This document shows, piece after piece, positions 31,811-41,853 of a stretch of 64,000 bases of DNA. The DNA is from Desulfovibrio subterraneus (GTDB lineage Bacteria; Desulfobacterota; Desulfovibrionia; Desulfovibrionales; Desulfovibrionaceae), in the NCBI RefSeq assembly GCF_013340285.1, contig NZ_BLVO01000012.1, forward strand, positions 310,001 to 374,000, given 5' to 3'. Each line of letters opens with the position of its first letter. The first letter of the stretch is position 1. Position numbers and translations under genes: made by a program. Below the pieces are notes generated by a model. It was not told where the DNA came from, made no database searches, and saw only the letters and a program-made list of their open reading frames with translations.

Positions 31811-31944
31811 ACAGCCTCCGACGTCTCTAAAGCAAAAAACATGCCGCGAGGGATGTGCTTGTAACTAGCCGGAATTACAGGTTGCGGTGTTGTGGTTTTT
31901 GCGGAGTTGAGTGTGTTTTTTCAGCAACGTGTTGCTTTTTTACA

Positions 31945-32829
31945 CTAGTTGCGGGAGCGAATCGCAAAGACCATGCGGTCAAGTCCGGCCAGATCGCGGA
32001 TGATTTTTTCACCGTGCCATATGCCCTGTGCATCGCCAAAACAGGATAGGTTGGGCCCTGCCTGTGTATAGCCCATCTCCATTATAAATATGCCGTCGGG
32101 CCTGAGCCAGTCCTGTGCATTGCGGATGAGCAGAGCCGCATGCTCAAGGCCGGTTTCACCGGGAACCAGTGCGGTGCGAGGTTCGTAATCGCGAACTTCG
32201 TGGCTGAGTTCCGCATACTCGGCTTCGCTGACATACGGCGGATTGGTGGCTATGCAGTCCAGGCTTGTGTGGCGGAAAAGGGGGGATGTGAAGTCGCCGT
32301 TGAGAAAAAGCAACCGGTCGGCCACACCGTGGGTTCTCGCGTTGGCGGTGGCAACGGCCAGTGCGTCCGCCGACAGGTCCACGGCAATGCCCATTGCGTC
32401 GGGAAGCTCTGCGGCAATAGTCGTAGCTATGCATCCCGTACCGGTGCCGAGGTCGGCGAATATGAACCGCCCCTTGCCCGAGAAGCGCCTGACTACTTCT
32501 TCTATGATGTGTTCCGTTTCAGGACGCGGAATGAGTGTGGCGGGGGAAACGGCAAAATCCCGTCCGTAGAATTCACGCGAGCCGAGCAGGTAAGCCACCG
32601 GTTCGCCGTTGCCGCGTCTTTCTACGAGGTCGGCGATAGCTTGCCAGTGAGCTTCCGAGACCTGCCTGTGTGGTTCGGTGATAAGGTCGAGCCTGCTGAT
32701 CGCGAGCACATGCATGGCCAGCAGGTCTGCGGACAGGCGCGGAGAATCAACGGCCTTCCCGGAAAGGTATTCCGAGAAGGCCGTGATGATATTGCGTATG
32801 GTAAGCTGCGCAGGTCTGGCTACGGCCAT
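31945..32829 (-). CDS. prmC: Release-factor glutamine methyltransferase
   Basis: This 294-residue S-adenosylmethionine-dependent enzyme methylates the Gln of the GGQ motif in release factors. It has a helical N-terminal domain, the SAM-binding ADLGTGTGCIATTIA loop and the catalytic NPPY motif (ATNPPYVSEAEY). Its ATG is separated from the prfA stop codon by a single base, matching the functional pairing with release factor 1. Confidence 0.95.
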   Translation of the reverse strand: MAVARPAQLTIRNIITAFSEYLSGKAVDSPRLSADLLAMHVLAISRLDLITEPHRQVSEAHWQAIADLVERRGNGEPVAYLLGSREFYGRDFAVSPATLIPRPETEHIIEEVVRRFSGKGRFIFADLGTGTGCIATTIAAELPDAMGIAVDLSADALAVATANARTHGVADRLLFLNGDFTSPLFRHTSLDCIATNPPYVSEAEYAELSHEVRDYEPRTALVPGETGLEHAALLIRNAQDWLRPDGIFIMEMGYTQAGPNLSCFGDAQGIWHGEKIIRDLAGLDRMVFAIRSRN

Positions 32830-32830
32830 C

Positions 32831-33901
32831 CTAGGCCTCGGCCTGAGCCTGCAGGGCTTCGGTCTGGTCGTGCGTTACCAGAGCGTCGAGCAGCTCTTCG
32901 AGATCGCCTTCCATAATGGCATCCAGCTTATACAGGGTCAGGTTGATACGGTGATCCGTGCAACGTCCCTGCGGGAAGTTGTAGGTGCGTATGCGACCGG
33001 AGCGGTCACCGCTGCCGACCAGAAGCTTGCGCTTTTCGGCCTGTTCGGCATGCTGCTTGTCCTGTTCCAGCTGGAGCAGGCGGGAAGACAGAATCTTCAG
33101 ACCCTTGGCCTTGTTCTTGTGCTGGGATTTTTCATCCTGACAGCAGACAACGAGGCCGGTGGGAATATGTGTTACGCGCACTGCGGAGTCGGTGGTGTTA
33201 ACCGACTGGCCGCCGGGGCCGGAAGAGCGGTACACGTCGAAACGCAGGTCTTCGGGGCGGATGTTCAGGTCCACTTCGTCTGCTTCGGGCATAACGGCAA
33301 CCGTGGCTGCGGAAGTGTGGATGCGGCCCTGCGTTTCCGTTGCGGGAACGCGCTGAACACGGTGGATGCCGGATTCGAACTTGAGCCGGCTGTATACCTT
33401 GTCACCCTTGACGATGGCGATGACTTCCTTGAGGCCGCCCGTACCCGTCTCGCTGGTTTCCAGCACTTCCATGCGCCAGCCGGTGGCTTCCGCATAGCGG
33501 CTGTACATGCGGAACAGGTCGCCCGCGAACAGGGCTGCTTCGTCGCCGCCGGTACCTGCACGGATTTCGAGAATGCAGTTCTTTTCGTCCATGGGGTCTT
33601 TGGGCAGCAGCAGGATCTTGAGATCGTGCTCCATTTCAGGCAGGGCTGCTTCAATTCCCTTGATTTCTTCACGGGCCATTTCAGCCATTTCAGGGTCGCT
33701 GTCGCGAAGCAGCATCTTGTTTTCTTCAAGGTCCTGCTTCATCTTGCGGTATTTGCGGAACGCATCGACCACAAGCTTGAGGTCTGAATGGGTTTTGGTC
33801 AGCTGGCGGTAACGATCCTGATCCCCGAAGACTTCGGGGGAACTGAGCTGCTGTTCAAGGTCTTCGAATCGACGTTCCAGATTTTCGAGTTTGGAAAACA
33901 T
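32831..33901 (-). CDS. prfA: Peptide chain release factor 1
   Basis: This 356-residue factor reads UAA and UAG stop codons and triggers peptide release. The catalytic GGQ is in [17 protein letters not shown]. The codon-recognition region lies in [20 protein letters not shown]; the usual PxT tripeptide reads PAT here. GGAG lies eight bases before the ATG, which overlaps the DUF1385 gene stop codon by one base. Confidence 0.97.
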   Translation of the reverse strand: MFSKLENLERRFEDLEQQLSSPEVFGDQDRYRQLTKTHSDLKLVVDAFRKYRKMKQDLEENKMLLRDSDPEMAEMAREEIKGIEAALPEMEHDLKILLLPKDPMDEKNCILEIRAGTGGDEAALFAGDLFRMYSRYAEATGWRMEVLETSETGTGGLKEVIAIVKGDKVYSRLKFESGIHRVQRVPATETQGRIHTSAATVAVMPEADEVDLNIRPEDLRFDVYRSSGPGGQSVNTTDSAVRVTHIPTGLVVCCQDEKSQHKNKAKGLKILSSRLLQLEQDKQHAEQAEKRKLLVGSGDRSGRIRTYNFPQGRCTDHRINLTLYKLDAIMEGDLEELLDALVTHDQTEALQAQAEA

Positions 33902-34911
33902 CAGTTTTTCTCCGAAACGGTATATTCAGGGGCGTGCAACTCGGCTTCGGCATCGTCGCCGAGGGCTTCCTTGAGGGCGACAATGGCTACTTCCAGCTGC
34001 TGTTCATCCGGCTCGTTGGTCGTCAGCATCTGCAGAAGCATGCCGGGAGCGCTGAAGATCTTGCCCCAGAAGGTGTCGTTGATCTTTGCCGAATACTTGA
34101 TCGCCTCGTAGGCGATGGCGCTGATGGGAGCCATGAGTCCCAGCTTGAGCACGATGATGAAGCTGTGCTTCACCCACATGCTTTCGGGGCTCCAGATCAG
34201 CAGCAGCGCGGGAACCAGTATGGTGTGCAGAATGATGGCAATGGACAGCACAAACAGCAGGAATGTGGTGCCGCAGCGCGGGTGCAGGCGGCTGCGCAGG
34301 CTGGCCGAACCGGGTGTGACGGCATAGCCGTCTTCATAGGTCCAGATAACCTTGTGCTCGGCGCCGTGATACTGGAAGACGCGCTTGATGTCCGGAATAA
34401 AGGAAATGCCAATGATGTAGGCGAGAAATATGCCGAATTTGAAAATGCCGTCCCATACATGAAAGCTCAGGCCGTCAGCATCGCCGCCAAGGCCCAGAAA
34501 CTTCATGCCCAGTGAGAAAAGGTGCGGCAATACGACGAACAGGCCAAGAGCAAGAACAATGGAGAAGATAAGGGTCATGGCAAGGTGCCAGGGCTTGATC
34601 TCTCCGTCGATCTCTTCATCAACAGCCTGCGTTGCCGAATAGTTCAGCGCCTTTATGCCGTTGACAAGCGTTTCAATGAGAATGGGAAAACCGCGGACGA
34701 ACGGGCGTTTGAGAAAATCCGTGCCCGGGAAAGTAAACCAGGGGCGGTTGTCAACGACAATGGACCCGTCAGGACGACGGACTGCGATGGACAACCGGTC
34801 TTTGTTGCGCATCATTACGCCTTCCATCACGGCCTGGCCGCCGACGGTGCATCGGGCAGATGCGCCCAATGCGGTAATGATGTGCCTGATCACGTTGCTT
34901 TTAGTGCTCAC
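33901..34911 (-). CDS. DUF1385 (YqhQ-like) membrane protein
   Basis: This 336-residue inner-membrane protein belongs to the DUF1385/YqhQ family, found next to prfA-prmC and rpmE in many bacteria. Family landmarks are [14 protein letters not shown] near the N-terminus, [16 protein letters not shown] and [13 protein letters not shown]. Four to five membrane helices follow an N-terminal cytoplasmic segment. The conserved His, Glu and Cys residues suggest a metal site but no function is established. The start is a GTG with GAGG six bases upstream. Confidence 0.88.
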   Translation of the reverse strand: MSTKSNVIRHIITALGASARCTVGGQAVMEGVMMRNKDRLSIAVRRPDGSIVVDNRPWFTFPGTDFLKRPFVRGFPILIETLVNGIKALNYSATQAVDEEIDGEIKPWHLAMTLIFSIVLALGLFVVLPHLFSLGMKFLGLGGDADGLSFHVWDGIFKFGIFLAYIIGISFIPDIKRVFQYHGAEHKVIWTYEDGYAVTPGSASLRSRLHPRCGTTFLLFVLSIAIILHTILVPALLLIWSPESMWVKHSFIIVLKLGLMAPISAIAYEAIKYSAKINDTFWGKIFSAPGMLLQMLTTNEPDEQQLEVAIVALKEALGDDAEAELHAPEYTVSEKN

Positions 34912-34940
34912 CTTGGGCCTCGCTGCAGCAATAGAACACT

Positions 34941-34969
34941 CCTCCCCGGAAAGATGCTTTCCGGGGAGG
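34941..34969 (-). other. Strong hairpin between rpmE and the DUF1385 gene
   Basis: CCTCCCCGGAAAG pairs perfectly with CTTTCCGGGGAGG (13 bp) over a 3-base loop. On the minus strand the T-run precedes rather than follows the stem, so it is not a standard terminator. It could be a processing site or partial attenuator after rpmE. Confidence 0.6.
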
Positions 34970-35024
34970 AAAAATCGTTGTCCGACGGTGCCGGACCACG
35001 GCCACTGTAACTGCGAGAGACGAG

Positions 35025-35237
35025 CTACTTGTTCTGGAACTTGGCGTACTTCTTGTTGAAGCGGTCAATACGGCCAGCGGTGTCAAGAAGACGCTGCTTG
35101 CCAGTGTAGTAGGGGTGGCACTGGGAGCAGATTTCCACTGCCACTTCAGCGGCCTTGGAAGTGCGCAGTTCGGATTCGTAACCGCATGCGCAGGTTACCT
35201 TGGCCAGGTACACTTTGGGATGGATGTCAGTCTTCAT
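35025..35237 (-). CDS. rpmE: 50S ribosomal protein L31
   Basis: This 70-residue protein is the zinc-type L31: [21 protein letters not shown] supplies a CxC-type pair and [12 protein letters not shown] a CxxC pair. [16 protein letters not shown] is the usual C-terminus. GAGGAG lies eight bases before the ATG. It heads the downstream translation-termination genes. Confidence 0.97.
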   Translation of the reverse strand: MKTDIHPKVYLAKVTCACGYESELRTSKAAEVAVEICSQCHPYYTGKQRLLDTAGRIDRFNKKYAKFQNK

Positions 35238-35448
35238 AATATATACTCCTCACGGAAGATGCAGAACGGAAGCTCATACTGTAATCAGAACAGGAAGGCA
35301 AGGAATTATTTGTTGTGCCATGTAATCCATTGATGTAGTAGCCCTGTCGCAGGTGGCGACTTCAGGCTTTCCCGCCGGTTGGTATGAGCTAAAACATCCG
35401 GCTAGGTCGAGGTATGCTTCCCAGAGCGCAATGTCAAGGTGTGAGAGT

Positions 35449-36195
35449 ATGGCAAAGAAAGAGCGGGCAGATCAACTGATTCATGAAGCAGGACTTGCGG
35501 AAAGCCGTGAAAAGGCCAAGCGCCTTGTCATGGCAGGGCAGGTGTACCTGTTGCGGAACGGCGTTCCGGAGCCGGTGCAGAAACCCGGGCAGAAGCTTGA
35601 TCTTGAAACGGAATTCGAGGTGCGCGGCGTGGAGCGTTTCGTGAGCCGCGGGGCATATAAACTGCTCACGGCCATCGAGCACTTCGGTATTACTGTTGAA
35701 GGATTGGTGGCTCTTGATGCCGGCGCGTCAACGGGAGGGTTTACGGACTGTTTGTTGCAGCACGGGGCTCTCCGGGTGTACGCGGCAGATGTGGGCTATG
35801 GCCAGCTGCATGAAAAACTGCGGCAGGACCCGCGTGTCATCAATATGGAACGCACGAATCTCCGTCTTGCAACTCCCGACCTCATTCCCGAACCGGTGGA
35901 TGTTGTCGTGGCAGATGTCTCGTTCATCTCGCTTACGCTTATCCTTCCTCCCTGTGTCCAGTTCATGCGGGATGGCGGCGTGCTCGCCGTGCTGATAAAG
36001 CCCCAGTTTGAACTGGGACCGGACCGCACGGACAAGGGCGTGGTGCGCGACCCCGAACTGCATCAGGAAGCCATAGACAAGGTGTGCAGCTTTGCTCGCG
36101 AGCAGCTTGGCCTGACCATTGAGGGGGTGGTGCCTTCGAGCATCAAAGGGCCCAAGGGGAATCAGGAGTTCATCGCCTACATGAAAAAGGGCTAG
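35449..36195 (+). CDS. TlyA-family rRNA methyltransferase (hemolysin A-like)
   Basis: This 248-residue protein has an N-terminal S4 RNA-binding domain ([23 protein letters not shown]) and an FtsJ-like SAM methyltransferase domain ([39 protein letters not shown]), the TlyA layout. Characterised TlyA enzymes 2'-O-methylate rRNA. The ATG at 35449 has an AAGG upstream and gives the typical length; a longer frame from 35353 adds an untypical leader. Its TAG stop codon overlaps the TAG stop of the converging hybrid kinase gene at CTAG (36192-36195). Confidence 0.88.
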   Translation: MAKKERADQLIHEAGLAESREKAKRLVMAGQVYLLRNGVPEPVQKPGQKLDLETEFEVRGVERFVSRGAYKLLTAIEHFGITVEGLVALDAGASTGGFTDCLLQHGALRVYAADVGYGQLHEKLRQDPRVINMERTNLRLATPDLIPEPVDVVVADVSFISLTLILPPCVQFMRDGGVLAVLIKPQFELGPDRTDKGVVRDPELHQEAIDKVCSFAREQLGLTIEGVVPSSIKGPKGNQEFIAYMKKG

Positions 36196-38918
36196 GCGTC
36201 TGCAGCGGCAGGCGGCCTTTTCAATGCATCCTCAATGAGTGCAAGAAGTTCTTTTTTCTTCAGCGGCTTGGTGATGTGGTAATCGCATCCGGCGTTTATG
36301 CTGTCCGCCTTGTGCTCGGGCAGCGCGTGGGCTGTAATGGCAGCTACGGGGGTGCGCCTGCGTCCGGTTTCATTCTCGAACTGACGGATGAGCCGCGTGG
36401 CCGTGAGTCCGTCCATCTTCGGCATTTCCACATCCATCAAGACCAGATCGAATTCCCCGTTTTTCAGCAACAGTAGTCCCTGCTCGCCGTTGTCCGCAAA
36501 GGAAGCATGGTGGGGAATCGTCTTCAGATACAGCTCAAGCAGGGTTCTGTTCGACTCGTTATCTTCCACTATTAGCAGTCTGGGAACGGTATGGTCGCCA
36601 GTTACGGTGTCCGTTTCAGTGCCTGTTCCGGTGCCATGTCCGGTATTTGCATCAGAAGATGCTCCGTGAACAGTGCCAACTGTCCCGCCAACTGTCTCGC
36701 CTGACGCTGTATCGTACGGCCCCGATACGGCGCCTAGCTCAGAACCCGCCACGGTCTGTCCGGGCAGAGGCGTCGGGGATGACTGCTCTGTTGTTTGCGC
36801 CGTTTCTCCCTGGCCCCCTTGTTTCTCCTGCTCATCCTGTTCCCCGGAAGCGGGGGCTGTTTCCAGCGGGGGAAGCACAAACGCCACAGGGCGTATGGCC
36901 CCTTCCTGACTGAAGGCGTTGAGCAGGCTGCCGCGTAGTACCGGAAGCTGCAACATCGCACATCCGCAGGCATGCACTTCATTATCATTCATCAGTCTGC
37001 TGCAGAGCCGGAATGTACGCGCCCGGTTGTTCTGCCTGTCCGCAATGCCGGAAAGCAGGCAGGTCTGGTCGATGGGGAGCTGCTCGTCAATGAACAGCAG
37101 GTCGATGGTGTGCCGGCGCAGACAGTCTTCAGCTTCTTCAAACGAATACGCGGTGTTGCAGGTTGCGCCGAGTCCGCTGAGCAGGTCGCAGAGTGAACCG
37201 GCCGTAAGTTCTTTGGGGTAAAGCGCCAGGGCTACCTTTCCCTCCAGAAGCCGGACTGGCGGTGTTTCCACACCTGCGCACTCCAGACGCAGCTGGACAT
37301 GGAAGGTGCTGCCTTTACCCGGTTCCGATTCAAGCCATATGCATCCGCCCATGCGTTCGCAGAGCAGGCGGCTGATGGTGAGACCCAGTCCGGTTCCGCC
37401 ATACTGGCGGCAAGTGGAGGAATCGGCCTGCGTGAAGCGGTCGAAAATGGTTTCGTGGTGGTCCTTGTGAATGCCTATGCCTGTATCGCGCACCTTGAAG
37501 TGCAGAAAGGCCATGGGCAAGCCGGATTCTCTGGGCTCAAGTGTTGATTCAACCGTCAGTTCAATCTCGCCGCGGTTCGTGAATTTGCTGGCATTGCCGA
37601 ACAGGTTAAGAAGAATCTGGCGTATCCGCTTGGGGTCGCCGATGAGGTTTTCAGGCAGATCGGGGGGAATATGTACGCCGAAGTCGAGCCCTTTGCGGAA
37701 AATGGGATGGGCGGATATGCGTATGGCGTCGTCAATGGTCTGGCGCAGGTTGAAGCTAATGCATTCAAAGGGCATTTCTTCCACTTCAATGCGCGAAAGA
37801 TCGAGAATGTCGTTGATAATGCCTACGAGATTTTCACCGGCGTTGCGGAATATATCCACATACTGGCGTTGATCATGTGTGAGCCTTGTCTCCCAGAGAA
37901 GGTCAGCCATGCCCAGAATGGAGTTGAGAGGGGTGCGGATTTCGTGACTCATTGAGGCGAGAAAACGGCTTTTGGCCTTGTTCGCCTGGGCTGCCTCTTC
38001 GGCAAGTTCCCGCTCGCGGGCAAAGGCTATGCGCAGCTGACGGTTGGCCAGAGAAAGCCGCTCGGTACGTTCCTGAACCTTACGTTCAAGGTCGTCGTAG
38101 AGTTCCTTGAGCGATGTGCTCATGGTGTTGAAGTCATTGGTCAGCTGACCCAGTTCGTCCTCTCTTTCGGGTGGCGGCAGGGTGCGGAACTTGCGGTTTG
38201 AGATGTCTCTGGCAAGCTGGGCCAGACTCCGGACGGGGTTGACCACCAGCGTATTGAGAAACAGATTGAGCACAACACAGGCGAAGAGGAGAAACACCAC
38301 AAGCATAAGGCCCATCTGCGAAGCACGTTTGATGAGTGCGCTGTTGAGCGGGGAAAGATACATGCCCATTTCAACAGTGCCGAGTGACGGAGGGGGGGAA
38401 GATGTGGTGACTTTTTGGCGCGTTGCGGAAAGTTTGTCGGCAGGCGAAGGGAGAAGGGGGGCCGAGCCGGACTGTGCTTCTCCGGAGAGTGCTGCCGCTT
38501 CAGGCAGGGGGGAAAGTCCGTGGGCGTCTATGGTGTCCGGGATGATGGGGGAACTGACAATGAGCAGTGGGGGGGCTTTGTCCGGTGTTTCTGTTGTACT
38601 GGAAGATTGCGTGTTTTCTGCTCTGATCAGTATCCGGCCTTGTGCATCCTTGATTTCACAATATGCGACATTTGGCGAGCGGGCGGCTGATTGCGCCAGT
38701 TCCTCCAGAAGAAAGTAGCTGTATTTCCGGATATAGTTGACGCTGCTTCGGGCAACAACCTGCGCCATATGGTTGCCTTGCTCCCTCAGCGCACGTACAA
38801 GTTGCGCATGCTGCTCTGAAAGAACGAATGTGCCGAAAATGAGCAGACAGCTGCCCAGAATGCAGGTGAGGCCCATGTTCAGCCGGGCGCGCAGGCGATT
38901 GTGTATTGTATTTGGCAT
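36192..38918 (-). CDS. Membrane-bound hybrid sensor histidine kinase
   Basis: This kinase of about 908 residues has TM1 at about 13-33, a periplasmic sensor of about 170 residues, TM2 at about 203-225, then HAMP (226-275) and a coiled coil. The kinase core has H325 ([13 protein letters not shown]), GNASKF, DTGIGI and GGTGLGL. A degenerate receiver-like segment follows (LLFIDEQLP). A linker of nearly 100 residues rich in Gly, Thr, Glu and Gln with short repeats leads to an intact receiver with Asp in [13 protein letters not shown]. No DNA-binding output is present, so phosphate must go to a separate Hpt or regulator. The ATG at 38918 was chosen because the longer frame has an implausible leader; its ribosome-binding site is weak. 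Confidence 0.88.
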   Translation of the reverse strand: MPNTIHNRLRARLNMGLTCILGSCLLIFGTFVLSEQHAQLVRALREQGNHMAQVVARSSVNYIRKYSYFLLEELAQSAARSPNVAYCEIKDAQGRILIRAENTQSSSTTETPDKAPPLLIVSSPIIPDTIDAHGLSPLPEAAALSGEAQSGSAPLLPSPADKLSATRQKVTTSSPPPSLGTVEMGMYLSPLNSALIKRASQMGLMLVVFLLFACVVLNLFLNTLVVNPVRSLAQLARDISNRKFRTLPPPEREDELGQLTNDFNTMSTSLKELYDDLERKVQERTERLSLANRQLRIAFARERELAEEAAQANKAKSRFLASMSHEIRTPLNSILGMADLLWETRLTHDQRQYVDIFRNAGENLVGIINDILDLSRIEVEEMPFECISFNLRQTIDDAIRISAHPIFRKGLDFGVHIPPDLPENLIGDPKRIRQILLNLFGNASKFTNRGEIELTVESTLEPRESGLPMAFLHFKVRDTGIGIHKDHHETIFDRFTQADSSTCRQYGGTGLGLTISRLLCERMGGCIWLESEPGKGSTFHVQLRLECAGVETPPVRLLEGKVALALYPKELTAGSLCDLLSGLGATCNTAYSFEEAEDCLRRHTIDLLFIDEQLPIDQTCLLSGIADRQNNRARTFRLCSRLMNDNEVHACGCAMLQLPVLRGSLLNAFSQEGAIRPVAFVLPPLETAPASGEQDEQEKQGGQGETAQTTEQSSPTPLPGQTVAGSELGAVSGPYDTASGETVGGTVGTVHGASSDANTGHGTGTGTETDTVTGDHTVPRLLIVEDNESNRTLLELYLKTIPHHASFADNGEQGLLLLKNGEFDLVLMDVEMPKMDGLTATRLIRQFENETGRRRTPVAAITAHALPEHKADSINAGCDYHITKPLKKKELLALIEDALKRPPAAADA

Positions 38919-39061
38919 AAGTTGCGTAAGGTGTGCTGGTATTCTATATCTCTCCTGTCCATTTGCCAATAATGTACATGCGGGATCAGCACTTTTTTCG
39001 CGATTTCCCGTACTATACTCTGACGGTTCAACTAAGATTGTGTGACAAAGGAGCGTTTGGG

Positions 39062-39625
39062 ATGCCTTTTTCAGATTCACGCGGCAACCGTGTGGTATTT
39101 GTGTGCCACTGTCTGCTTAATGCAAATGCCAAGGTCGACGGGCTGGCACGCTATGCCGCATGCCATGCTCCTGTCATGCAGGCGCTGGCCGAATCCGGCT
39201 GCGGGGTGGTGCAGTTGCCGTGTCCCGAGTTCCTGCACATGGGCCCCAAACGCTGGTGGCAGTCCAAGGGGCAGTACGATACTCCGGCGTATCGCAGGCA
39301 CTGTGCGGGGCTTGCCGAAACGGTTGTCGATCAGGCGGTTATGTATGCCTCGGCAGGTGTGGAAATCGCCGGTCTGCTCGGCGTAGAAGGCAGCCCCTGC
39401 TGCGGAGTGCGGCAGATTTATGATCATCCGGAGTGGGGCGGCAGGCCCTGTGATCCCGATGTGGCCACGGCAAAACGTGGCGGGCGCGGCATATGGATTG
39501 ATGAATTGCTGGCTTGTTTTGAACGGCGCGGTTGCGCTGCCCCTGCCTTGTACGGGGTGGGAAACGAAGCAGAGGAAACGGCCATGCCGGAAGCGCTCAG
39601 CGCATTTCTCGGCTGCAACGAATAA
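39062..39625 (+). CDS. TudS-related putative desulfidase (CD3072-type, DUF523 relative)
   Basis: This 187-residue protein resembles the TudS/DUF523 group, in which conserved Cys residues hold an iron-sulfur cluster used for desulfuration of thiouracil-type substrates. Seen here are [20 protein letters not shown] near the N-terminus, [15 protein letters not shown] and [16 protein letters not shown]. These supply the Cys residues expected for cluster binding. AAGGAG lies eight bases before the ATG. It is divergent from the hybrid kinase gene. The substrate is not known, and the call rests on motif resemblance only. Confidence 0.72.
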   Translation: MPFSDSRGNRVVFVCHCLLNANAKVDGLARYAACHAPVMQALAESGCGVVQLPCPEFLHMGPKRWWQSKGQYDTPAYRRHCAGLAETVVDQAVMYASAGVEIAGLLGVEGSPCCGVRQIYDHPEWGGRPCDPDVATAKRGGRGIWIDELLACFERRGCAAPALYGVGNEAEETAMPEALSAFLGCNE

Positions 39626-39631
39626 ATGCAA

Positions 39632-39663
39632 AAAGAGTCCGGGGCGCACGCTCCGGACTCTTT
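39632..39663. terminator. Bidirectional terminator
   Basis: AAAGAGTCCGG pairs with CCGGACTCTTT (11 bp) over a 10-base loop, with A and T runs on the outside. It lies between two converging genes and can serve both. Confidence 0.88.
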
Positions 39664-39691
39664 CATTTACTATATTGGATACTGCCGTGTT

Positions 39692-40699
39692 CTAGGGGCG
39701 CAGGTCGGTAACCACGATTTCGCCGGAAATGATTTTGCGGCGCAGTTCGTTTATCTGGTCAATGACAGGCTGGGTGATGATGTTTCTGGTATGGCGCATG
39801 TCAGTGAGGGTGACTGCGTTGTCGGAGAGGCCGAAATCGGAGACGCCGGGTTTGAATTCACCCGAAACGGCACGGGAAACCTGCAGGTAGGTTGCCACAT
39901 CCAGCCGCTTGACCATGCTGGTGAGCACCTTGCCGGGGGCCATGTCGTCCTGATCGGAGTCCACCCCTATGGCATAGCAACCCTCTGTCCTGCGGGCGGC
40001 CTCGATTACCCCGTTCCCGCTGAGTCCTGCTACGGCAAAGATTATATCCACGCCGTCCGCATACATCTTCCGGGCCATTTCAAAGGCCTTGTCCGGATTG
40101 CTGAAGCCGGAAAAATCGCCGGGGCCGCTGATGTAGTGGATGTCCACAATGACATCTGGGGCCACTTCCTTCACGCCTTCGAGAAAACCCTGCGCAAAGG
40201 CGACCACGGGCGGAATGTAGGTGCCGCCGAGAAAGGCAATGCGCCTTGTCTTGCTAACTTTGCCTGCAAGTGCGCCCGCAAGATAGGCGCCTTCATGCTG
40301 ACGGAACATGATGGAGGCAAGGTTGGGTATGCCTGCCACCTTTTCTTCATAAAAAATGAACTTCTTGTCCGGATACTGCGGGGCATATTCGCGGGCATGG
40401 CGGGTATGCTGGGCGCCGAGCAGCACAAGAATGTCGCACTGCTCCACAAGGTCTTTCACCTTGTCGGCCGGTGCTGTGCCGGTGGCATCGGCCTCCAGGA
40501 CCTTGAGGGTGAACCCGTACTCCTGCTGGGCCTGACGAAGGCCGCCATAGGCGTTGTCATTGAATGACATGTCCCCAAGCCCGCCCGCACCGGTGACGAA
40601 ACCGACTACCGGTTTGGCGCTGCCCGCAAGGACAAACATCGGAAGACAGAGAATGAGCAGCACAGCGGCGGCAAAGGGCAACAGAAAACGCAATCGCAT
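39692..40699 (-). CDS. BMP-family (PnrA-like) substrate-binding protein
   Basis: This 335-residue secreted protein has a hydrophobic signal segment (RLRFLLPFAAAVLLILCLP) followed by a basic membrane protein / PnrA-like binding fold: VGFVTGAGGLGDMSFNDNAYGG, FRQHEGAYLAGALAG and GVDSDQDDMAPGKVLTSMVKR. Family members bind purine nucleosides or related ligands for ABC import. The signal ends in VLAGS without an obvious lipobox Cys, so it may be a soluble periplasmic protein. AAGGGGG lies five bases before the ATG. No permease or ATPase gene is adjacent. Confidence 0.88.
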   Translation of the reverse strand: MRLRFLLPFAAAVLLILCLPMFVLAGSAKPVVGFVTGAGGLGDMSFNDNAYGGLRQAQQEYGFTLKVLEADATGTAPADKVKDLVEQCDILVLLGAQHTRHAREYAPQYPDKKFIFYEEKVAGIPNLASIMFRQHEGAYLAGALAGKVSKTRRIAFLGGTYIPPVVAFAQGFLEGVKEVAPDVIVDIHYISGPGDFSGFSNPDKAFEMARKMYADGVDIIFAVAGLSGNGVIEAARRTEGCYAIGVDSDQDDMAPGKVLTSMVKRLDVATYLQVSRAVSGEFKPGVSDFGLSDNAVTLTDMRHTRNIITQPVIDQINELRRKIISGEIVVTDLRP

Positions 40700-40805
40700 G
40701 TAAACCCCCTTCGGCAAGATGATCGGGAAGACACCCTCAGTTGAAAGATGATACCGTGCTGCGGGGTTTTATGCAATCGCGTCAGGTTGTTGGACGCGGG
40801 CGGGG

Positions 40806-41390
40806 CTACCCCTGCAAAAACGCGAATACCCCGTGCTCCGAAAGGATGCGCAGGCCGATGAGCAGCAGCACGGTGCCGCCCAGCACCTCGGCATATTGGC
40901 CGAAGCGCGTTGCCCCGCCGATGAGCCTGCCAATGTGCATGCCCGCAGCAGTGAAAACCAGCGCCACAACACCTATGATGCTTGCGGGATACCATATGGA
41001 GACACCGAGCACGGACATGGAAAGACCCACGGCCAGAGCATCTATGCTGGTGGCCACGGAGAGCATGATCAGCGACATGCCCTTTGTGGGATCGCAGCGT
41101 TCTGCCTCTTCCGTATCCGTTTCAAAGGCTTCCTTCAGCATGCGGATGCCTATCCATGCGAGCAGGGCAAAGGCTATCCAGTGTGCGTAAGATTCGATGA
41201 ACCCGCGCACGGTCAGGCCGAGGAACCAGCCGAGTATGGGCATGAGCGCCTGAAACAGGCCGAAGTGCCATGCAAGACGGAAAGTCTGGCGCGGATCAAC
41301 ACATTTGAGCTGTACGCCCGTGGCGATGGCAACGGCAAAGGCATCCATGGCCAGCGCCACGGCAAGGGCAAGAAGTTCTATTCCATCCAT
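40806..41390 (-). CDS. mntP: MntP-family manganese efflux pump
   Basis: This 194-residue inner-membrane protein has six predicted helices and both MntP signature Asp motifs (ALAMDAFAVAIATG in helix 1 and SVATSIDALAVGLSMS in helix 4). MntP exports Mn(II). The start codon is one base past the MarR gene stop codon, so it belongs to the NicO-MarR-MntP operon. No yybP-ykoY-type riboswitch is possible in this spacing; control is likely through the MarR protein. Confidence 0.92.
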   Translation of the reverse strand: MDGIELLALAVALAMDAFAVAIATGVQLKCVDPRQTFRLAWHFGLFQALMPILGWFLGLTVRGFIESYAHWIAFALLAWIGIRMLKEAFETDTEEAERCDPTKGMSLIMLSVATSIDALAVGLSMSVLGVSIWYPASIIGVVALVFTAAGMHIGRLIGGATRFGQYAEVLGGTVLLLIGLRILSEHGVFAFLQG

Positions 41391-41391
41391 A

Positions 41392-41844
41392 TCAGAATGT
41401 CCTGTTCATAGTCTGCAGGCAACGCAGAAGAGTGGTTCGCGATTCGGCGTCAAGACCGGCGGTAAGGCTTTCGGTCAGTTGCATGTGCAGTCTGTCGTGT
41501 TCTTCAAAAAGTGTCATGCCTTCGTCGGTCAGTTCCACGATAATGGAACGCCGGTCGCTGTCGTGCGGTCGGCGGCGTACGCACCGCTTGCTTTCCAGCC
41601 GGTCCACGAGAACGGTCAGCGTACCCGTGGTTATGCCCATGCGTGAAGCAAGCTCTTTCATCTGCATGGCCCGGTGGATGCCCAGAATTTCCAGGGTGTG
41701 CACCTGCGGCAGGGTCAGCCCCTTTTCCCGCACCACGTCGTGCTCCCATGACGAGAGCTTTTCATAAAACTCGACAATGGCATGGTTCAGGGCGTGGTTC
41801 AGGGCATGGGTTACATCGGCATCCGGAATTTCCGAATTGTTCAC
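41392..41844 (-). CDS. MarR-family transcriptional regulator
   Basis: This 150-residue regulator has a winged helix-turn-helix (MKELASRMGITTGTLTVLVDRLESK, wing RRPHDSDRRSIIVELTDEG) flanked by dimerisation helices. The N-terminus contains a short duplication (HALNHALNHA). It lies between a His-rich metal transporter and mntP in one operon, which suggests it senses a metal or a metal-linked stress. An inverted repeat over the operon promoter is a natural binding site. The start is a GTG with AAGGAG five bases upstream. Confidence 0.88.
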   Translation of the reverse strand: MNNSEIPDADVTHALNHALNHAIVEFYEKLSSWEHDVVREKGLTLPQVHTLEILGIHRAMQMKELASRMGITTGTLTVLVDRLESKRCVRRRPHDSDRRSIIVELTDEGMTLFEEHDRLHMQLTESLTAGLDAESRTTLLRCLQTMNRTF

Positions 41845-41853
41845 GTAAGCTCC

